This document shows, one piece after another, positions 35,530 through 48,727 of a stretch of 64,000 nt of DNA (position 1 is its first letter; every line of letters starts with the position of its first letter). The DNA comes from Spinacia oleracea. Taxonomy: Eukaryota; Streptophyta; Magnoliopsida; Caryophyllales; Amaranthaceae. Below the pieces are notes generated by a model. That model saw only the letters and a list, made by a program, of their open reading frames with translations, made no database searches and had not been told where the DNA came from. The position numbers and the translations under genes are program-made. The stretch is taken from contig NC_079491.1 in NCBI RefSeq assembly GCF_020520425.1, forward strand, positions 8,233,143-8,297,142, in the 5' to 3' direction.

Positions 35530-35812
35530 GGTGTATAATAAATTTATTGTACACCAAGATAACTTTAACCTTTTTTTGTAACTTTAACCTAATTTTGATT
35601 AACTTTTATATTAGTAAAAAAAATTGATAAATAAATATTTTAAAGGGTTAAATAATTAATTTTATATATTATTAGTTAGTTTGAAGAAATAAGTTTTACT
35701 AAAAAATGAAAAAATTTATCACTGAAAAATAGATAACTTTTACATATACATATTTAACTTTTAAGCATTTTGAGTTAACTTTTACTCCGGTATACAATAT
35801 TTATTGTACACC
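35530..35812. mobile_element. MITE-like element with palindromic ends
   Basis: Left end GGTGTATAATAAATTTATTG(TACACC) and right end GGTATACAATATTTATTGTA(CACC) are each near-palindromic and inverted to one another, followed by AACTTTAACC/GTTAACTTTTA words. 283 bp, AT-rich. Target duplication not fixed. Confidence 0.55.
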
Positions 35813-36231
35813 CATTGTAAATAAGAATTTGTGAAAATAAAATTAAAAATTAAAAAATTTGGTTTTTTTTTGGCATCTAACATGCATTTGTGGATGTAAG
35901 CAGGTTGTACATCATTTGTCATTTATAACTCTCTTCTTGAAACAATTATTACTCACTTGGTAATTGTATAGTAAAGTATAACTGATTGTATGTTTCAAAT
36001 CGACTCTTATTTTTTGAAATGGTAAGAATAAAAGAAAAAATACAAGGAGACCCTCCTCACGAGGGGAATACTTAATGGGTCAAAAGTGATAAATAGGGTA
36101 CAAATTAGAATTATTATAAAGATAAATCTTAGACATTATCTTGGCTAGTAGATGCAAGGTGCTCAACATTGACAATCCAATCAGTTGCTCGTTCCGCTTC
36201 ATGATACCAATCGTTTTAATCATTAAGGCTC

Positions 36232-36390
36232 TGTTCTACTCACCTTCTATCCACTTATTTCAGAAAAAAATTAGTTTAGATAGACAAGTTAAAAAGTACT
36301 AAAATAAATTTATGAGTTCGGTTCAATTCGGATAAAATAAGTTCGAGAAAAATGAGTAAATCACGTAAATATAATGCAACAGTATTTCAT
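36232..36390. repeat. degenerate 'GATAAAATAAGTTCG' repeat
   Basis: Same type as 8272-8425 (CCACTTATTTCAG near one end, GATAAAATAAGTTCGAGAAA near the other). Lies in the DCC gene promoter region. Confidence 0.45.
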
Positions 36391-36571
36391 TGATGTCATA
36401 ATAATCATTGGGCCTTTTGCACACAAATGTTTTACGTGGATCAATTGTTGCCACGTTTCAAAACCATAGGCATCAGAAAAATGTTCATAAACAAAACAAA
36501 AAGAAAAACACCATAACAATTAACAAACGTCCCTGAAAAATCAGTTATTTTCCCTCCCAAAATAAAAAACA

Positions 36572-38170
36572 ATGGCGTTGAGAAGTGCAATTTCCATCGG
36601 AAGAAGACGAGCAAACCCAGTTTTATTTTCAGCAACTTCAGTCTTTACAAATTCCAAGTCTCTCCCTCATTCCCATCGTTCATTTCCTTTCCATGTAACC
36701 AAACCTGGTAAATTTCCATTCTGGTAACTTTTTTGATTATTTTGTTAAGAATTTGATCAATACCCATGTTTAATTTCATGGTAATTTCTCAAAAATACTA
36801 ATTGTATCAGTTTAATTTGAAGGGCTTCAGCATTCGATTCGCGCTATTCAAGGAACAACCGTGAATCCAATAACACCAAAGAGAGATGAAGAGATGAAGC
36901 AAGATAACAATGATCAAAATTGGAAAATTAAAATGTTGTATGATGGAGATTGTCCACTCTGTATGAGGGAGGTAAAACAAGAAGAAAAAAATATCAATTT
37001 ATTGATTTTTGTAAAATTTTATTTATGGTTAAATGGTAAATAATAGATTGGAAAATAATTTTGTAAAATAAATTTTATTTATTTTGTTGAAATTTCTTTG
37101 TAATTAATGGATTGGATGATTACTGATTAGGTGAATATGTTGAGAGAGAAGGATAAAGAAAATGGAGCTATCAAGTTTGTTAACATAAGCTCTGAAGATT
37201 ACTCACCTGAGGAGAATCAAGGCCTTGATTACAAAATTGTAATTTTTCTTCTGTTTTTTTTTTCTTTTTTCATTTTCGTGATTGACTGCAATAAAAACTC
37301 GAAAAGTAACTGATGTTAGCTGTTTTAATTTTCTTGCTGTCAGGTTATGGGAAAAATTCATGCAATCCTCTCTGATGGAACAGTAGTAACAAATGTTGAG
37401 GTAATCAAAATCAGTTGTTTGTTTCTGAAATATAAATCTGAATCTGCAAACCTCTGAAACAAACATAGAACTAGTCTGACAATATTGACTGCAGGCTTTC
37501 AGGAAACTGTATGAGGCTGTTGGCTTAGGATGGGTTTACGCGATTACAAAATACAAGCCTGTAAGTCCTCTGCATCACCTGTTGTCGATATCGATGCTCT
37601 TAAATTTTATGTTAATGGAAGTTGGGAACTTTTCTTGGTCAGGTTGCCATTGTTGCAGAAGCAGTTTATGGTGTATGGGCCAAATATCGCCTTCAGATAA
37701 CAGGTAGCTGATAATACCTAGTGAATACTCTTTTTTCATTCTACAGGTTACTGAACATTTGTTCCAAAATAAATGTATGAAGATCATGTTTTAATTCTTT
37801 GCTTGATAATGAATATATTTGCTGTTTCAGGCAGGCCGCCTATAGAACAGATCCTTGAATCCAGAAGAATGAAGAAGGTATACATAGCAGCTAGATAAAT
37901 ACCTTGTATTCTACAGCTTTTTCTTTTATAATATCTAGATTGAAAACACCATAGTTTTATGATTTTTTTATTGAGCATAAGTTTATGCCATTTGAACACC
38001 AAAAACTCCTAGAAAGGCGACATTCTTCCTTTACATGTATTTTTTGACAATCTCTTAGTTTTCCTGCTAAAAAAGAAAGAAAAAAATCATATTCGATACT
38101 CCTTAACTAGACTGACTTCTTTTCTGTACAGGATGAAGTGTGTAATGACAGCAACTCTTGTAAAATGTGA
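36572..38170 (+). CDS. DCC-family (DUF393) thiol-disulfide oxidoreductase
   Basis: Eight exons: 36572-36707, 36823-36971, 37131-37238, 37344-37400, 37495-37560, 37643-37703, 37831-37877 and 38132-38170; 220 residues. The first ~55 residues (MALRSAISIGRRRANP...) are basic, Ser-rich and acid-free, a transit peptide to mitochondria or plastid. The domain starts at MLYDGDCPLCMREV with the redox-type CxxC at C89/C92, the signature DGDCPLC motif that names the DCC family, and continues with GAIKFVNISSEDY, MGKIHAILSDG and GLGWVYAITKYKP. Closest Arabidopsis relative in memory is At5g50100. Family members are predicted oxidoreductases with little biochemistry. The short last exon ends CNDSNSCKM, adding two cysteines. 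All splice sites GT-AG. Confidence 0.92.
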
Positions 38171-38954
38171 AGTTTTCAAGCGATCCAGGAATGATCAGGA
38201 TGTCTAAAACAACACTTACCACCTACAATCAGAGACTCAGAAGCCCACTACTTTATATTTCATAGTTTTATCTTCTAAAATTAGCTGATGTATACAAAAA
38301 GCATTTCTATATAGTAGATCTAGATGAAACTTGAGAACCATATTGTAAAACTGATATGCCAATTCCACACATTACTATATGTATATACCTCTGTGCTTCA
38401 CTTTTTTATCTGCAATGTCTGTAAGAACTTGTCTATATCCACCTCTGAGCTATCTCAAGCTACATGAATTCTTCTTCATTTCTTCGCCATTTCTCTGACA
38501 TCGCTTCTTCTATCTGAAAAAGGGATTCAGAAAAGTAAACAGAGATGTGAAGTAAAACTACATAATTAGTCCTAAAACAGCTGATATGCCAATTACAGAT
38601 TACTCTACCAATCTAGCAAGTTGAATGACAATGTTTCAACTAACAACTTATACGATAAAAAGTCAGATACAGCAATAATCTAACGTGCTCTTCAAAATTA
38701 TTTGTTTACAGGCCCCTCGTATTGATCAGGTAATACTTCCTCCATTTGATCCCGAATCCCTGGATCTTTTTTACCTTTCAAGTTTTGTATGTAACCTCCA
38801 GTTTTCATCATTACAATGCTAATATTCATGCTTCACAATTTCTAGCCACAGTCAATATGCCTCTTTTTTTATTTTGCAGAACATGAAAATATTTCGGAAA
38901 GTGTTTCTGACAGTTGTGATCAAATGATACTTTGTAGAATTACAGTACACACTA
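38171..38954. other. 3' flank of DCC gene, no gene seen
   Basis: 3' UTR and spacer. I searched it for the missing C-terminal (PSPG-box) half of the neighbouring glycosyltransferase fragment and found none. Confidence 0.55.
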
Positions 38955-39440
38955 GGATACATGAATACAAGCATACCTCACTTTCCAGTTGTGCAAATGT
39001 ATTGATAAAAACCCCATCATTTTCCTCTACATTAGAAAACTGATCCATGATTAACCCAAGATACTCAGAAAGCTCCAAAGGATACACGATAAAACCAGGA
39101 AAATCAGAAGACTGAACCTCAGGAAGTCCGGCCAAAACCAGAAATCTATCAGGCGTCAGAGGCAGAGTAAGAAGACCGCGATGAAGGAACCAATACAAGG
39201 AACAAACAGAAGCACAATTAGTAAAACAAAAAACTGCTTTACAAATCCCCATTTCCTTAGCCACATCAAGTGCCCAAGGGAGTAAAGAATCATAAACCAA
39301 ACAGTCAACAGGACTGCAGAATTTTCTGAATGTCAGAATTAACTCAGTTAAGTAGGCTTGTAGACTATGAGCTTGCTTGAACCCACCTTCATCAAACCCA
39401 TTTTGAATGGGCTCAATGGTTATGCCGGGGCCTTGGATGG
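38955..39440 (-). pseudogene. UDP-glycosyltransferase (UGT74-like) fragment
   Basis: Translation on the minus strand reads through GITIEPIQNGFDEGG, YLTELILTFRKFC, PVDCLVYDSLLPWALDVAKE, LLTLPLTPDRF, GLPEVQSSDFPGF and DQFSNVEENDGVFINTFAQL. This is the acceptor-binding N-terminal half of a family-1 UGT, with SLLPWALDVAKE and the PISDGFDEGG-type motif pointing to the UGT74 group (small-molecule and hormone glucosylation). Missing are the first ~40 residues with the catalytic histidine and the whole UDP-sugar binding half including the PSPG box. The frame stays open, so truncation may be recent. GAGGTATGC at the 3' limit could be an orphaned splice donor. Confidence 0.82.
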
Positions 39441-40178
39441 CAGTGGCAGTTCCTCAATATTATTCAAACTACGTAAAATTTTAAAGATAGTTTCTCACAA
39501 ATACTCATTTTGGGATAGTTTCTCACAAGAACTCGCTTCTTATTCTTATTCTTTCCCGTGAGAGCACCTTATTCCTCTTTTTCTAATTTTCATCGAGAAT
39601 GGAGCATTTGGAGAATAAAACGCTAACGAAAGATTCAATACCAATCCCTCCAAACACATCCCATCAGAGATTAAAGGGACAAGAATATAGTAGAGATCAT
39701 GTTATATAAAAAAATTACTGCATAAACAAAAACTTAGCTACTCATCTTCATCTTTGAACTCTGATCAATATGAAGCAATTATTGTTTTTTCATCTTACTG
39801 TGAGCCTCGACTTAAACACAACGCTCAGCGGGCTCTGCTACTCATAGAAATGCTTCTATACAAAGTACTAGCTCAAAAGATTGTGACTTCAATCACAGCA
39901 CCTGATTTTTAAACCTGAGTTTTCGGAATAGGGCTTCAATATTTACAAAATCCCGTCTCGCCAGTCGCCACTGTAGGAAAAACTGCCCCTAAGATCACCG
40001 TCTTCCGGGTCCTGGCCAATCATAAAGCGAAACATGTACCTCTTAATTTCTCCAATATTAACCCTCGGGATTTGCCAAAATATACGGGTGATATATACAA
40101 CCATCAGAACCTCCCACATAATGAAAGTACAGGAAGTCCCGGCTGAAGGAACTTCTAGATCCTGTATTTGCAATCAAT
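39441..40178. other. spacer and CBP60 3' UTR
   Basis: Non-coding. The 76-codon open frame at 39943-40173 directly follows the CBP60 stop on the same strand but shows no family similarity; it is probably 3' UTR. Confidence 0.5.
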
Positions 40179-43100
40179 CTAACGATATCTTTGTATCGTG
40201 GGGCAGGGTGTTCTCCTCGTAACCACTTGCCTCCTAACCCGAAACCATCTTAGAATACTCGAAAGAACTCTCCACCTTCTGTAAGCTTGTCCCCTAACAG
40301 CATGAGCTGGAGAATGAGGCGTTATAAAGCCACTAAATGCACTCTGTAAATCAGTCTGGGAATCCAAACCCATGTTTGTAGACTGAATAGTGGGGTAATC
40401 AATGTCCATAAACCCTAGATGTTCATCATCAGGGAAAGCTTGTGACATGGAATGAGAGGGGCAGAACATGGAACTACTGATTTGAACCGGGATATCAAGT
40501 GCCTGGTCGAATCTCAGGTCTAAACCATCTAAACCATGCAGCGGAAAATCATCTGGGCTGCCCAAGCATCCCAGTGAATAGAGAGGAGAGAAATTGTCAG
40601 GAGAAGATATGCTTGTTTGTGCATAATCGATACTGTTAGTGTTTATCCTTTGTGAACTCAAAACCTTGCTATTATCTGTAGTCTCTGTACTCAGAGGGCT
40701 TGCAGTTTGTGAAGACATGCCGACGAGGGAGTTCATGTCTTCAAATGAGATCACTCCATCCCAGTGTTGAAATGCTTCAGTTGCCATTCTTTGTGCATCA
40801 ATCTGGAAAAGGAAATTTATCACAATTATGTCAGAAATAAAAAATAACATACAACTATGGCATATTGGCATGTCATATTTTATGGGGTAGCCTACCTTGT
40901 CGTTTTCAGATAGCTTATCAAGGGGAACATACTGGCTTTCCGAGTAAAATCCAATTACTTGTCCCACAACATTGAAGACCACACCATTCCTGTGTTGAGA
41001 CACGGGTGAATAATACAAGTATACTCGGTTGTCTAGTACACATGTCCGAGCATGTTCTATGGTTATTTCCCACATCTTGGCAGACATACCAGAGCCCAGA
41101 ATCTGAAAATATGACAACAACTGATGAGAAAAAAATCATGCTTGCTTAGGCGCAAGAAAAATGCACAAAGAACTCAAGATATACGTATACCACGTTACAC
41201 GGTCCAGCCTAGGACTTGTGCTCTTGCTGAAAAGTATAAGATTCCAAGAATAGGTTTTATACGGTTGGCAGGAACCGGGTTCCGGGTAGATTCCATTCTA
41301 ACCAGAGTGAATAGTTTCAATCACATTTTATCACAAGATAGGGAGAGGAAAACCAAGAATCCGATTTAGAAGGGTGTTCCACAAAGAGTCTTAAAATATA
41401 AAAAATTATGTGGTCTGATAATGTAATAGTCTCAGACTCTCAGTAACTGTTTACTACATGGTTGACACTCAGATCCCATCAGCTGAAGTGCAAGATATGG
41501 ACATATTCAAACATATACACCAAAATACCAAATACACATGAAAGAAAACAATATAGTGGAAAATTTTGTCAAACTTTGAAGTCTAAGATTCTTACATTCC
41601 TGAGCCGTGCAGGATCCAGATGGAGCAAAATCAGGAAGTCCTTCACTGACCTTACTCTTTCTATGCTCAATCGTTTGTGGAATGCTCCATCTTTTCCAAT
41701 CTTTTCCAGTCGCCAAACTTCATCAGTCAGAGATGGGGGATGATGTTTCTTATACACTGCAATGAGGTCCAAAAACTTTCTCAGACAACGAGGTAATTAA
41801 AAAAGTTGCTTTTATATAACATTCATCAATATATATTTTGTGTTTAATCATCATCAAACATCAACTGAACGAGCACATAATGTAACAATAATTTGCACAT
41901 CAGTAGACGTAACAATAACTTGCACATCAGTAAGCAGATTCACATAAAAACTGTTTGAGAAAAAACCAGTTGATCATTTAGAAACAATCTCTATACTAGT
42001 CTTAGTTAATTGCAGGTCAGGATGCATTACATGGAACCTCCCTAGATGTCAAATGGCGCCAACAATAAAGTGATTAAAAAAAAACTGTATTATAAGCGTG
42101 ATATATGCTACCTGATATAAGTAGATGACAGTCATGACACTACTCAAAGAGCAGACAGTTAAGTAGGTTAGTGGAATATTAATAAATGTATATACACATA
42201 TGAATGCTCTCGAGCTAATTACCATGGTTTCGCATCATTGTAACTTTTTTTCTAGTAATCGATCTATGTGTTTCGTGGGAAATATATGAAGTGATTTAAG
42301 TATTCCTGTATAAAAAAGAAAATTTTAAAGAGATCTAGGTACTCACACTCTCCACGATGATCCCTTACAATGAAGGATTCTGTCTTTGCTTCTCTAATCC
42401 TAGCTCCATCGGAGTTTCCAATCACTCTTGCCCCTAGTCTGAATCTACGGCTCCTTGTCCAACTTGAATTATCTGTAAAAGATATTTCACCAACAGAACC
42501 AATGCCCTCTTTCAGATAGACATTTGCATCTCCTGTAAGAAGAGGTTTCTTCCCTTCCCGTTCTCTCACAATGTTGTTTTTAAATTCTTCTAATGTCCAG
42601 TTTTCTCCCTCATCACCATCAAAGTCACCTTCAAGAACTACAATTTCTACTTTTGCTGATGATTCCTGAGCATTCTGGACAACTTCATTAGTAGCAGCAT
42701 CTGTAAGAACCACTTTAATTGCAGACCCATCTTCTCCTTCAATTCGAGTTCCAGTGAACACCGGAAGAGAGAGTGTACTCAAAAACTTTAGCTGCAGGTT
42801 TCTTGATTCAAAAGTAAATACATCTTCATCGGAATTCCTAAGGGTAACATGGAGGAATTAATTAAAATCATTTCATTAATACCACAACGAGCCTTTAAAT
42901 AACGTCATACTTACCGCTTCAAATTCATGACATGCTTCCTTATTGCTGACTCCACCTCTTCCTTGACCTAAAAGAACGGGGGAAATCCATAAGTAGCCAA
43001 ACATTTTAATAACATCAGAGACAAGTTTGACAAGATTGAGACATCCGCTACCTAAAGCCAGCAATCATCCCTAAAGTTCTCTCCACCCTCCAACTCTAGA

Positions 43101-45074
43101 GAAAACTTTAAAAAGGACACTAATGGCTTTTACATACGTGTATCTTCTTCAAAATGGTTAATGGTGATACATACATAATCAGTCTCAACAAAGCTCAGGG
43201 AAGTTGCTGGTCTAATATTGATAAAAGCTTTGAGCCCATAAGAATCTAGCATTTGTTAGAAAACCAAAAACCTTTTCATTTAAGTCGGCTTCACCAAAAG
43301 TTCCAAGCTAGTTGTTGGAGTATATTCTACGCTTAAATTTCACAATCTTCATAAGTCCAAGCCACTTTATGAACAAATTACTTAAGAAGCAATTAGCTTT
43401 AAACTTTAAAGTTGGCGTAACAACCATTAAGGTGTACTCACTGTAATGCAATACCATTGTCAGATAAGGGGGAAGAAAAACATAGCATCTATATTAGAAA
43501 GAACGGTAATAGAATCAAGGATAAACTAAAAACTACACATACTTCAAGATTGCCTAAATACCTCAAGTAAATGTGCGACAATCAACGGATAACATTGTAG
43601 TTTTAAGTGCACTTACAACTCTACGAAGCATAGGCTCCAATGCATTCTGGAAGCTCTTTTGTTTCATCACCTCCAGAACCACGCTAAAATATCAAGTAAA
43701 AGTATTGTTAGAAACTTCATCCACAACAGCTATCATGGAAAATCTTGAGCAATAAAGGCATTACAGAAAACAATTGAGTAGCAAATATACGCATGAATAT
43801 ATGGGCTCATAATCAGAAACAACTGCTCATGTCAATAGTCAAATTGCATCTATCCATTTCTAAGAAACAAAACTTAAGCTACAACCTAAAACATGGATGC
43901 GCATAAACCACATTCTGAAAGATGCAAAAAGCATAAGCAAAGCTTTCATAACAGAAGCCAAAATGGAAGTTCCATTTCCTTCTCCTCGGAATTCAGGCAC
44001 TCCACTATACACGAGTGCTCCCTCTCACTTGAATGGAGTACAATAAACTTCTCAAGTACTGTAAATATCATTAAAATTTCATTTCCTTCCCCAGCTCAAG
44101 CATACACTTCCACAATCACTTTTTACATCCATGAGCTCTATAATGGATATCATGTAGCTTCTTCCCAAAGGGGAAACTATTCCATAACTACACTAGATAA
44201 CTTCTTAGTTTGATTTTCATGATGATGCCACATCAATTACAAAAACATTTAAACACCATGGAAATCCTACTTTCTGATGCTAAGTGACTAATTAATAATT
44301 ACAAATATTTCCTTTTTTAAAAGACTTCTCTACTTTGACAATGTAAACTGTTCCAGACTTCCAACAATGCTACTAGTTCTCTCTCAGTCTGACCCATTCA
44401 CCTTGTTTTTCCAAACCCAGCTCTCACACCAACCAAAAAGATAAATACTTCGTATGTACTTATTGTAACCAATTTAGGAAACAAAACAACTTCCTCAAAA
44501 CAAAAATGAATATGATTTCTCAGCAACATAGTGAAAAGGTTCTCTGATTATCCAAATTCATTCCCATAATCAAGACATGGCCACTAGCTCATTAGCCCAA
44601 AGATAGTAGACTAACACTACATCAAGCTAATTACCAAACCAAACAATGCCAACTACCCCATTATTCCCAAAATGCATAAGAAAAAATCCATGAAATACTA
44701 TTGACTCTTAACTTGTACGCGCCTAAACCTAACCAGAAGATTGTTTATTGACGGAGGAATTATCATATGATTATCATAGTAAACATGAAATAATTATTGG
44801 TGCATGTATGTTTTCCTCAATTGGTATCATGTTTTCCATAACCCAGTCAAACCCAGTACCCAATTCCACACTACAAAACACACCAAAACAATCAAATTCA
44901 CCATCAAAATAAACACAATAGAAAACCAAAACAAACAAAATTTTACCTTCTAAAAGAAGGAAGACTACTTTTCTGACGCTTATCATCAGGAATATGAAAA
45001 CCCTCTAAATTCCCCTTATCAAAACCAAAACCAGAAGTAGAAGAAGAATCATCTTGAGTTCTTTTCTGAGACAT
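40179..45074 (-). CDS. CBP60A: calmodulin-binding protein 60 (CBP60) transcription factor, CBP60A-like
   Basis: Seven exons on the minus strand: 44947-45074, 43617-43683, 42915-42967, 42347-42837, 41596-41756, 40896-41102 and 40179-40802; 576 residues. [11 protein letters not shown] opens the protein; the conserved calmodulin_bind domain spans from about 65 ([29 protein letters not shown]) through [92 protein letters not shown] and [12 protein letters not shown]. The C-terminus ends in a basic amphipathic stretch ([17 protein letters not shown]), a likely calmodulin-binding helix; the CBP60A site is C-terminal. Family members control salicylic-acid synthesis and immunity (CBP60g/SARD1 positive, CBP60a negative). 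The A-type label rests on the MSQKR start and the SDH7 neighbour. Large introns 1 and 2. Confidence 0.9.
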
Positions 45075-45743
45075 TTCATCAAACACCTAGCGTGCAATAG
45101 TAAATCCCAGAAAACAACATGAAATACCAAACCAATTGTTGGTGGTATTTATAAGTAGCTGGGAAATTGAACAAGAACAAATAGAATCCAAAACTAGTTC
45201 TGTTGTTACTCGTACTACATCTCCATCTCCCCATAATCTGTCACACAAAAATTTAAACTCCGCCTTCTTCCTCAAGATTTGTGTGTTCTTTCGACAATAG
45301 GGGTTGTTTGGAAGGTATATAAAAGGGGGAATTTTTTTTTATTTTATCTGAATTTTTTAGTTTTTTTTTTTTTACTCAGAAGAATGGGAATTTTTGTTGG
45401 GGAAGAGAGTGGGGTGGGGTCCTTGGTAAGCGCGTTAAAGGTAGGGGGTAAAGAAAGGGTCATCCAAACCCGGCGTTATTCGTCTTTGAGGTTGACGTGT
45501 CATGCTGACTCATTTGTTTGTCCACGTCTGCTTGCATTACTAGGATGTCATATTAGAAGTACTAATCATATTTAAGAAAGTGGATTAGGCAATTTTAATT
45601 TATTATGGGTGAATTAGTAGGCAAACCATAGGGTGTTCTCTTCGCCGTATGAAACATAAACTTATCTGAACTGAATTGAACTGAACTGAACTTATTAGAC
45701 TGATTGAATCTGATAGGACATGGCCAGACCTGATTGCAAAATA
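45075..45743. other. CBP60 promoter region
   Basis: 5' flank of the CBP60 gene. At 45655-45740 there are ACTGAACTGAACTTATTAGA words of the ATAAGTTCAGATAAG repeat family. No gene. Confidence 0.5.
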
Positions 45744-46001
45744 CTTCCTTTATTCTTATTTATATGACACAATTGAGGTTTTGACATTATTCACACAAGC
45801 TCATTTGATTGCAATTTGTGATTTATACTTTAAAAAAAACATAGTCGTGTGGGGTCTTGTTTGATTTGTTTCAATAAATATTTTTTAAATATCAACTTTT
45901 TATAATTTTTTCTTATCCATAATTGTAGATATTAATGTTCGAAATTATATATTGGAAAACGTGACTAAATAATTGTGTCATATAAGTAAGAACAGAGGAA
46001 G
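45744..46001. mobile_element. Stowaway-type MITE (family with 23653 copy)
   Basis: Ends CTTCCTTTATTCTTATTTAT and AAGTAAGAACAGAGGAAG, TA on both sides; 258 bp. Same family and orientation as 23653-23908. Confidence 0.9.
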
Positions 46002-46887
46002 TAATAAACTTGAAGAAGTCAACTTATAAGAACGGATTGGAACTTGTAAAACCTGATTATAACTTATCTGAATTTGTTGGAACTAATTTTTTTTAAAGGT
46101 GATTGAAGAGAAAGATCCTATGTTGTTATACAATATGGTATGTGGAGAAAAATAATAATTTCTCCAATACTATTATGATAATAGAAATGTTTTTAACAAT
46201 ATTGACTATGTAATTAGCTCACGACATCCAAACCGAATTTTGTATTCCAAATACGCAATGACAGTTGATTATTTTGGCCATTAGGATTGTTATAAGAATA
46301 AAATTGTTACATGCATAAAGGATCTTGTGTAGTTGTGTTAGTATTGCGAGTTTTGAGTTCTCAAAAAAAAAAAAAAATTAAAGGTTTGTACGTTATGCTT
46401 ATTTTAACTTTTTTGAGTTTTTAAATAAAATAAATTCGGATAAGATAATTTCAACTAATATTTAATGTCTAGAATAAGTTTAGACAAATTATATTACGAC
46501 CCTTTAACAAGTAATTTTAGACAAAATAAGTTTAGATAAATTCAGATATGATAAATGTACATAAAATGAGTCAAATATAACACAACAAAAAATTAATAAT
46601 TTATGTTACTTGGTATCAAGTTTCAAAACAAATATGATTAAATATGATATTTTTAATCTTTAAAGCCAAAAGTGACGTGATACCAAATAGATGATGAGCT
46701 ATGTATAGTGTTTCCAAGCCCATAACCACCTAACATTGCTATTGTATTAGTCTATTAGAATTTAGAAAATAAGTGATTAGTAGCCTCTTAGCCGTATAAT
46801 TAAAGTAAGTTGTAAACCGGCATCTCTTTCTTCAAAAACTATGGAGTAACTTCTCTTACAATTATTTAATTGATACTCCTAGATATA

Positions 46888-46973
46888 CTCTCGGTCCATT
46901 TTTTTTTAGAATAAATGCAACAATTTGACTTTTGTATTATGCATATATTATTAATTTGACTTTATTTTTTTTA

Positions 46974-47007
<34 letters not shown>

Positions 47008-47166
47008 ATCGTATAATATGTTGTTGATTTAATCACAATGTACATGTTCATAATATCGATTTTGAATAAATACTATTAATAGAAGAAAAAAAATCGATAA
47101 TCAAAGTTGTGCAATGATTGTAAGTCGTCAATCAAACTAATTGCACTTATTCTGAGACGGAGGAAG
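46888..47166. mobile_element. Stowaway-type MITE containing an (AT)14 microsatellite
   Basis: Ends CTCTCGGTCCATTTTTTTTT and TTCTGAGACGGAGGAAG, then GAATAAATGCAACAATTTGA and its diverged reverse complement inside; TA on both sides; 279 bp. The microsatellite (AT)14 is at 46977-47004. Ends are more diverged than in the other copies. Confidence 0.75.
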
Positions 47167-47168
47167 TA

Positions 47169-48503
47169 GAATCTTCTTACATATAATGAGTTTGCTCTAT
47201 GTCCATGCATGATGTATCATTATATGAATATATAAATAGAACATATTTACGTTACTATAAAAATTAGTTTGTCTTACCCTACGTAACTATAGGAACCACA
47301 TGTCTCAATTTATTCATCAATAATATTAATATAATATGATATATGATGTGTGTCCAACAAGCTGAACAAACTCGGTTATGTATTTTTCTAAATATGTGGT
47401 TTACATATCGATTTTATTTTTGTAGGTGTTATATGCTGATTATTAGATGTTGTTTTTCCGGTCAATAAAAAAAGGTTGATCAAACTCCTGATTCTTCTCA
47501 GACATAAACAATTATGTAAATCTAGAATGAGTTATTAATTACGTACTTACTAAATTTCAATTTTAAATCTTAATTACTAAAATGTGATGGTGACCTCAAG
47601 ATTTCATATCTAAGCAACGTAACTAAGGAAGGAACCAGTGCTATGAGTGAAAAAGAAATGCACGGCTTGGTCTATGCCAGTGATGGGCATACTACATGAA
47701 TGCAAAAAAAAGAATTAAACGCCTCATATATTCTGTTCCGATTTAGTTTTCACATTAACGGTTCACATTACACGATTACAAGGGAATAATTGAGACTACT
47801 GATTACCAATTTGGACATGACTATATGAAAAAACTATAGGTTAGACTTATGCCTTATTTATCTGAGATGAACTGAACTAAACACATAAATTGAATGCTGC
47901 TGAATTGAACCGACAGAAATGAATATCAACAAAAAATAACATGACTTTAGTATGCTACTTTTGTGTATCATCAGTTTGAGTGTTCATCATTTGTTGTGTT
48001 TATGGTCTCTTTGTCTACGCCTTGTATTTAAAATGTTTATTTCCATGCTAGTTAAATGAAAAGTGAGGATAAGATCATAAAATTATACGGAGTATCTAAC
48101 AAACTTGTTTAGAAATAGGGTGGAAAATAATGTTTTATTATGAAGTGATTAACTGATTATATCATACAATCGTTGTAAGACATGCAAAATATGAAATCGT
48201 AAAATTATTCATTTTAGCAAACGTGACAAACTTTTTCCTTGACATATAAACGTAGCCTTTGTAACTATTTAACTAGCTATTATTCTCACACAGAGGGAGA
48301 GCGAACACAAATGTCGTTACCGTACACTTGCAGTGTGCGCGGTTAGTATAAGAAAATCGATTATGGTTATAGATATTGTTTTAGGTGCTTAATTGGTTCC
48401 TAATTAGGGTTCGCTCACTTAAAGAGTTAAAGCCCATTAAGGCCTCTTAGAACATGCTCAACCATAAAAGGAAATCAACTCCTTTTATATGGCCTATGGC
48501 GCA
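47169..48503. other. intergenic, nothing recognised
   Basis: AT-rich with no open frame worth naming and no element ends that I can pair. Confidence 0.5.
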
Positions 48504-48512
48504 TCATGATAA

Positions 48513-48727
48513 AGAGAAAGTATTTTCGAATATCTGATATGTGCTTGCAAATGCATCTCATATCAACAACAACAAAAAAAAAAGACAAAATAAATAAATT
48601 TGAATGGTACCTTTTTTTAAAAAAATGATACTTTTTTTAAATAATGATATTTTTTTAACATGAATGGCACTTTCTTTTTTTTCTTCCTATTTTGTCTTTT
48701 AGCTATGATATCCGAAAATACTTCTTC
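48513..48727. mobile_element. MULE-type MITE with 9-bp target duplication
   Basis: Inverted ends AGAGAAAGTATTTTCGAATA and (inward from right) GAAGAAGTATTTTCGGATAT; exact 9-bp flanks TCATGATAA (48504-48512, 48728-48736), the length made by Mutator-like transposases. 215 bp, non-coding. Partial relatives at 21014-21123 and 27752-27846. Confidence 0.85.

Larger units (their letters stand above)
35269..36571. other. head-to-head intergenic region, SDH7-like (-) and DCC (+)
   Basis: Both promoters should lie here, 1.3 kb apart. Contents: a MITE-like element at 35530-35812 and a degenerate repeat at 36232-36390. No further gene. Confidence 0.55.

Noticed and set aside
39943-40173. 76-codon frame just after the CBP60 stop as a missed CBP60 exon
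   Set aside because: It lacks similarity to CBP60 C-termini and the preceding exon already ends with a stop after a typical basic helix; treated as 3' UTR.
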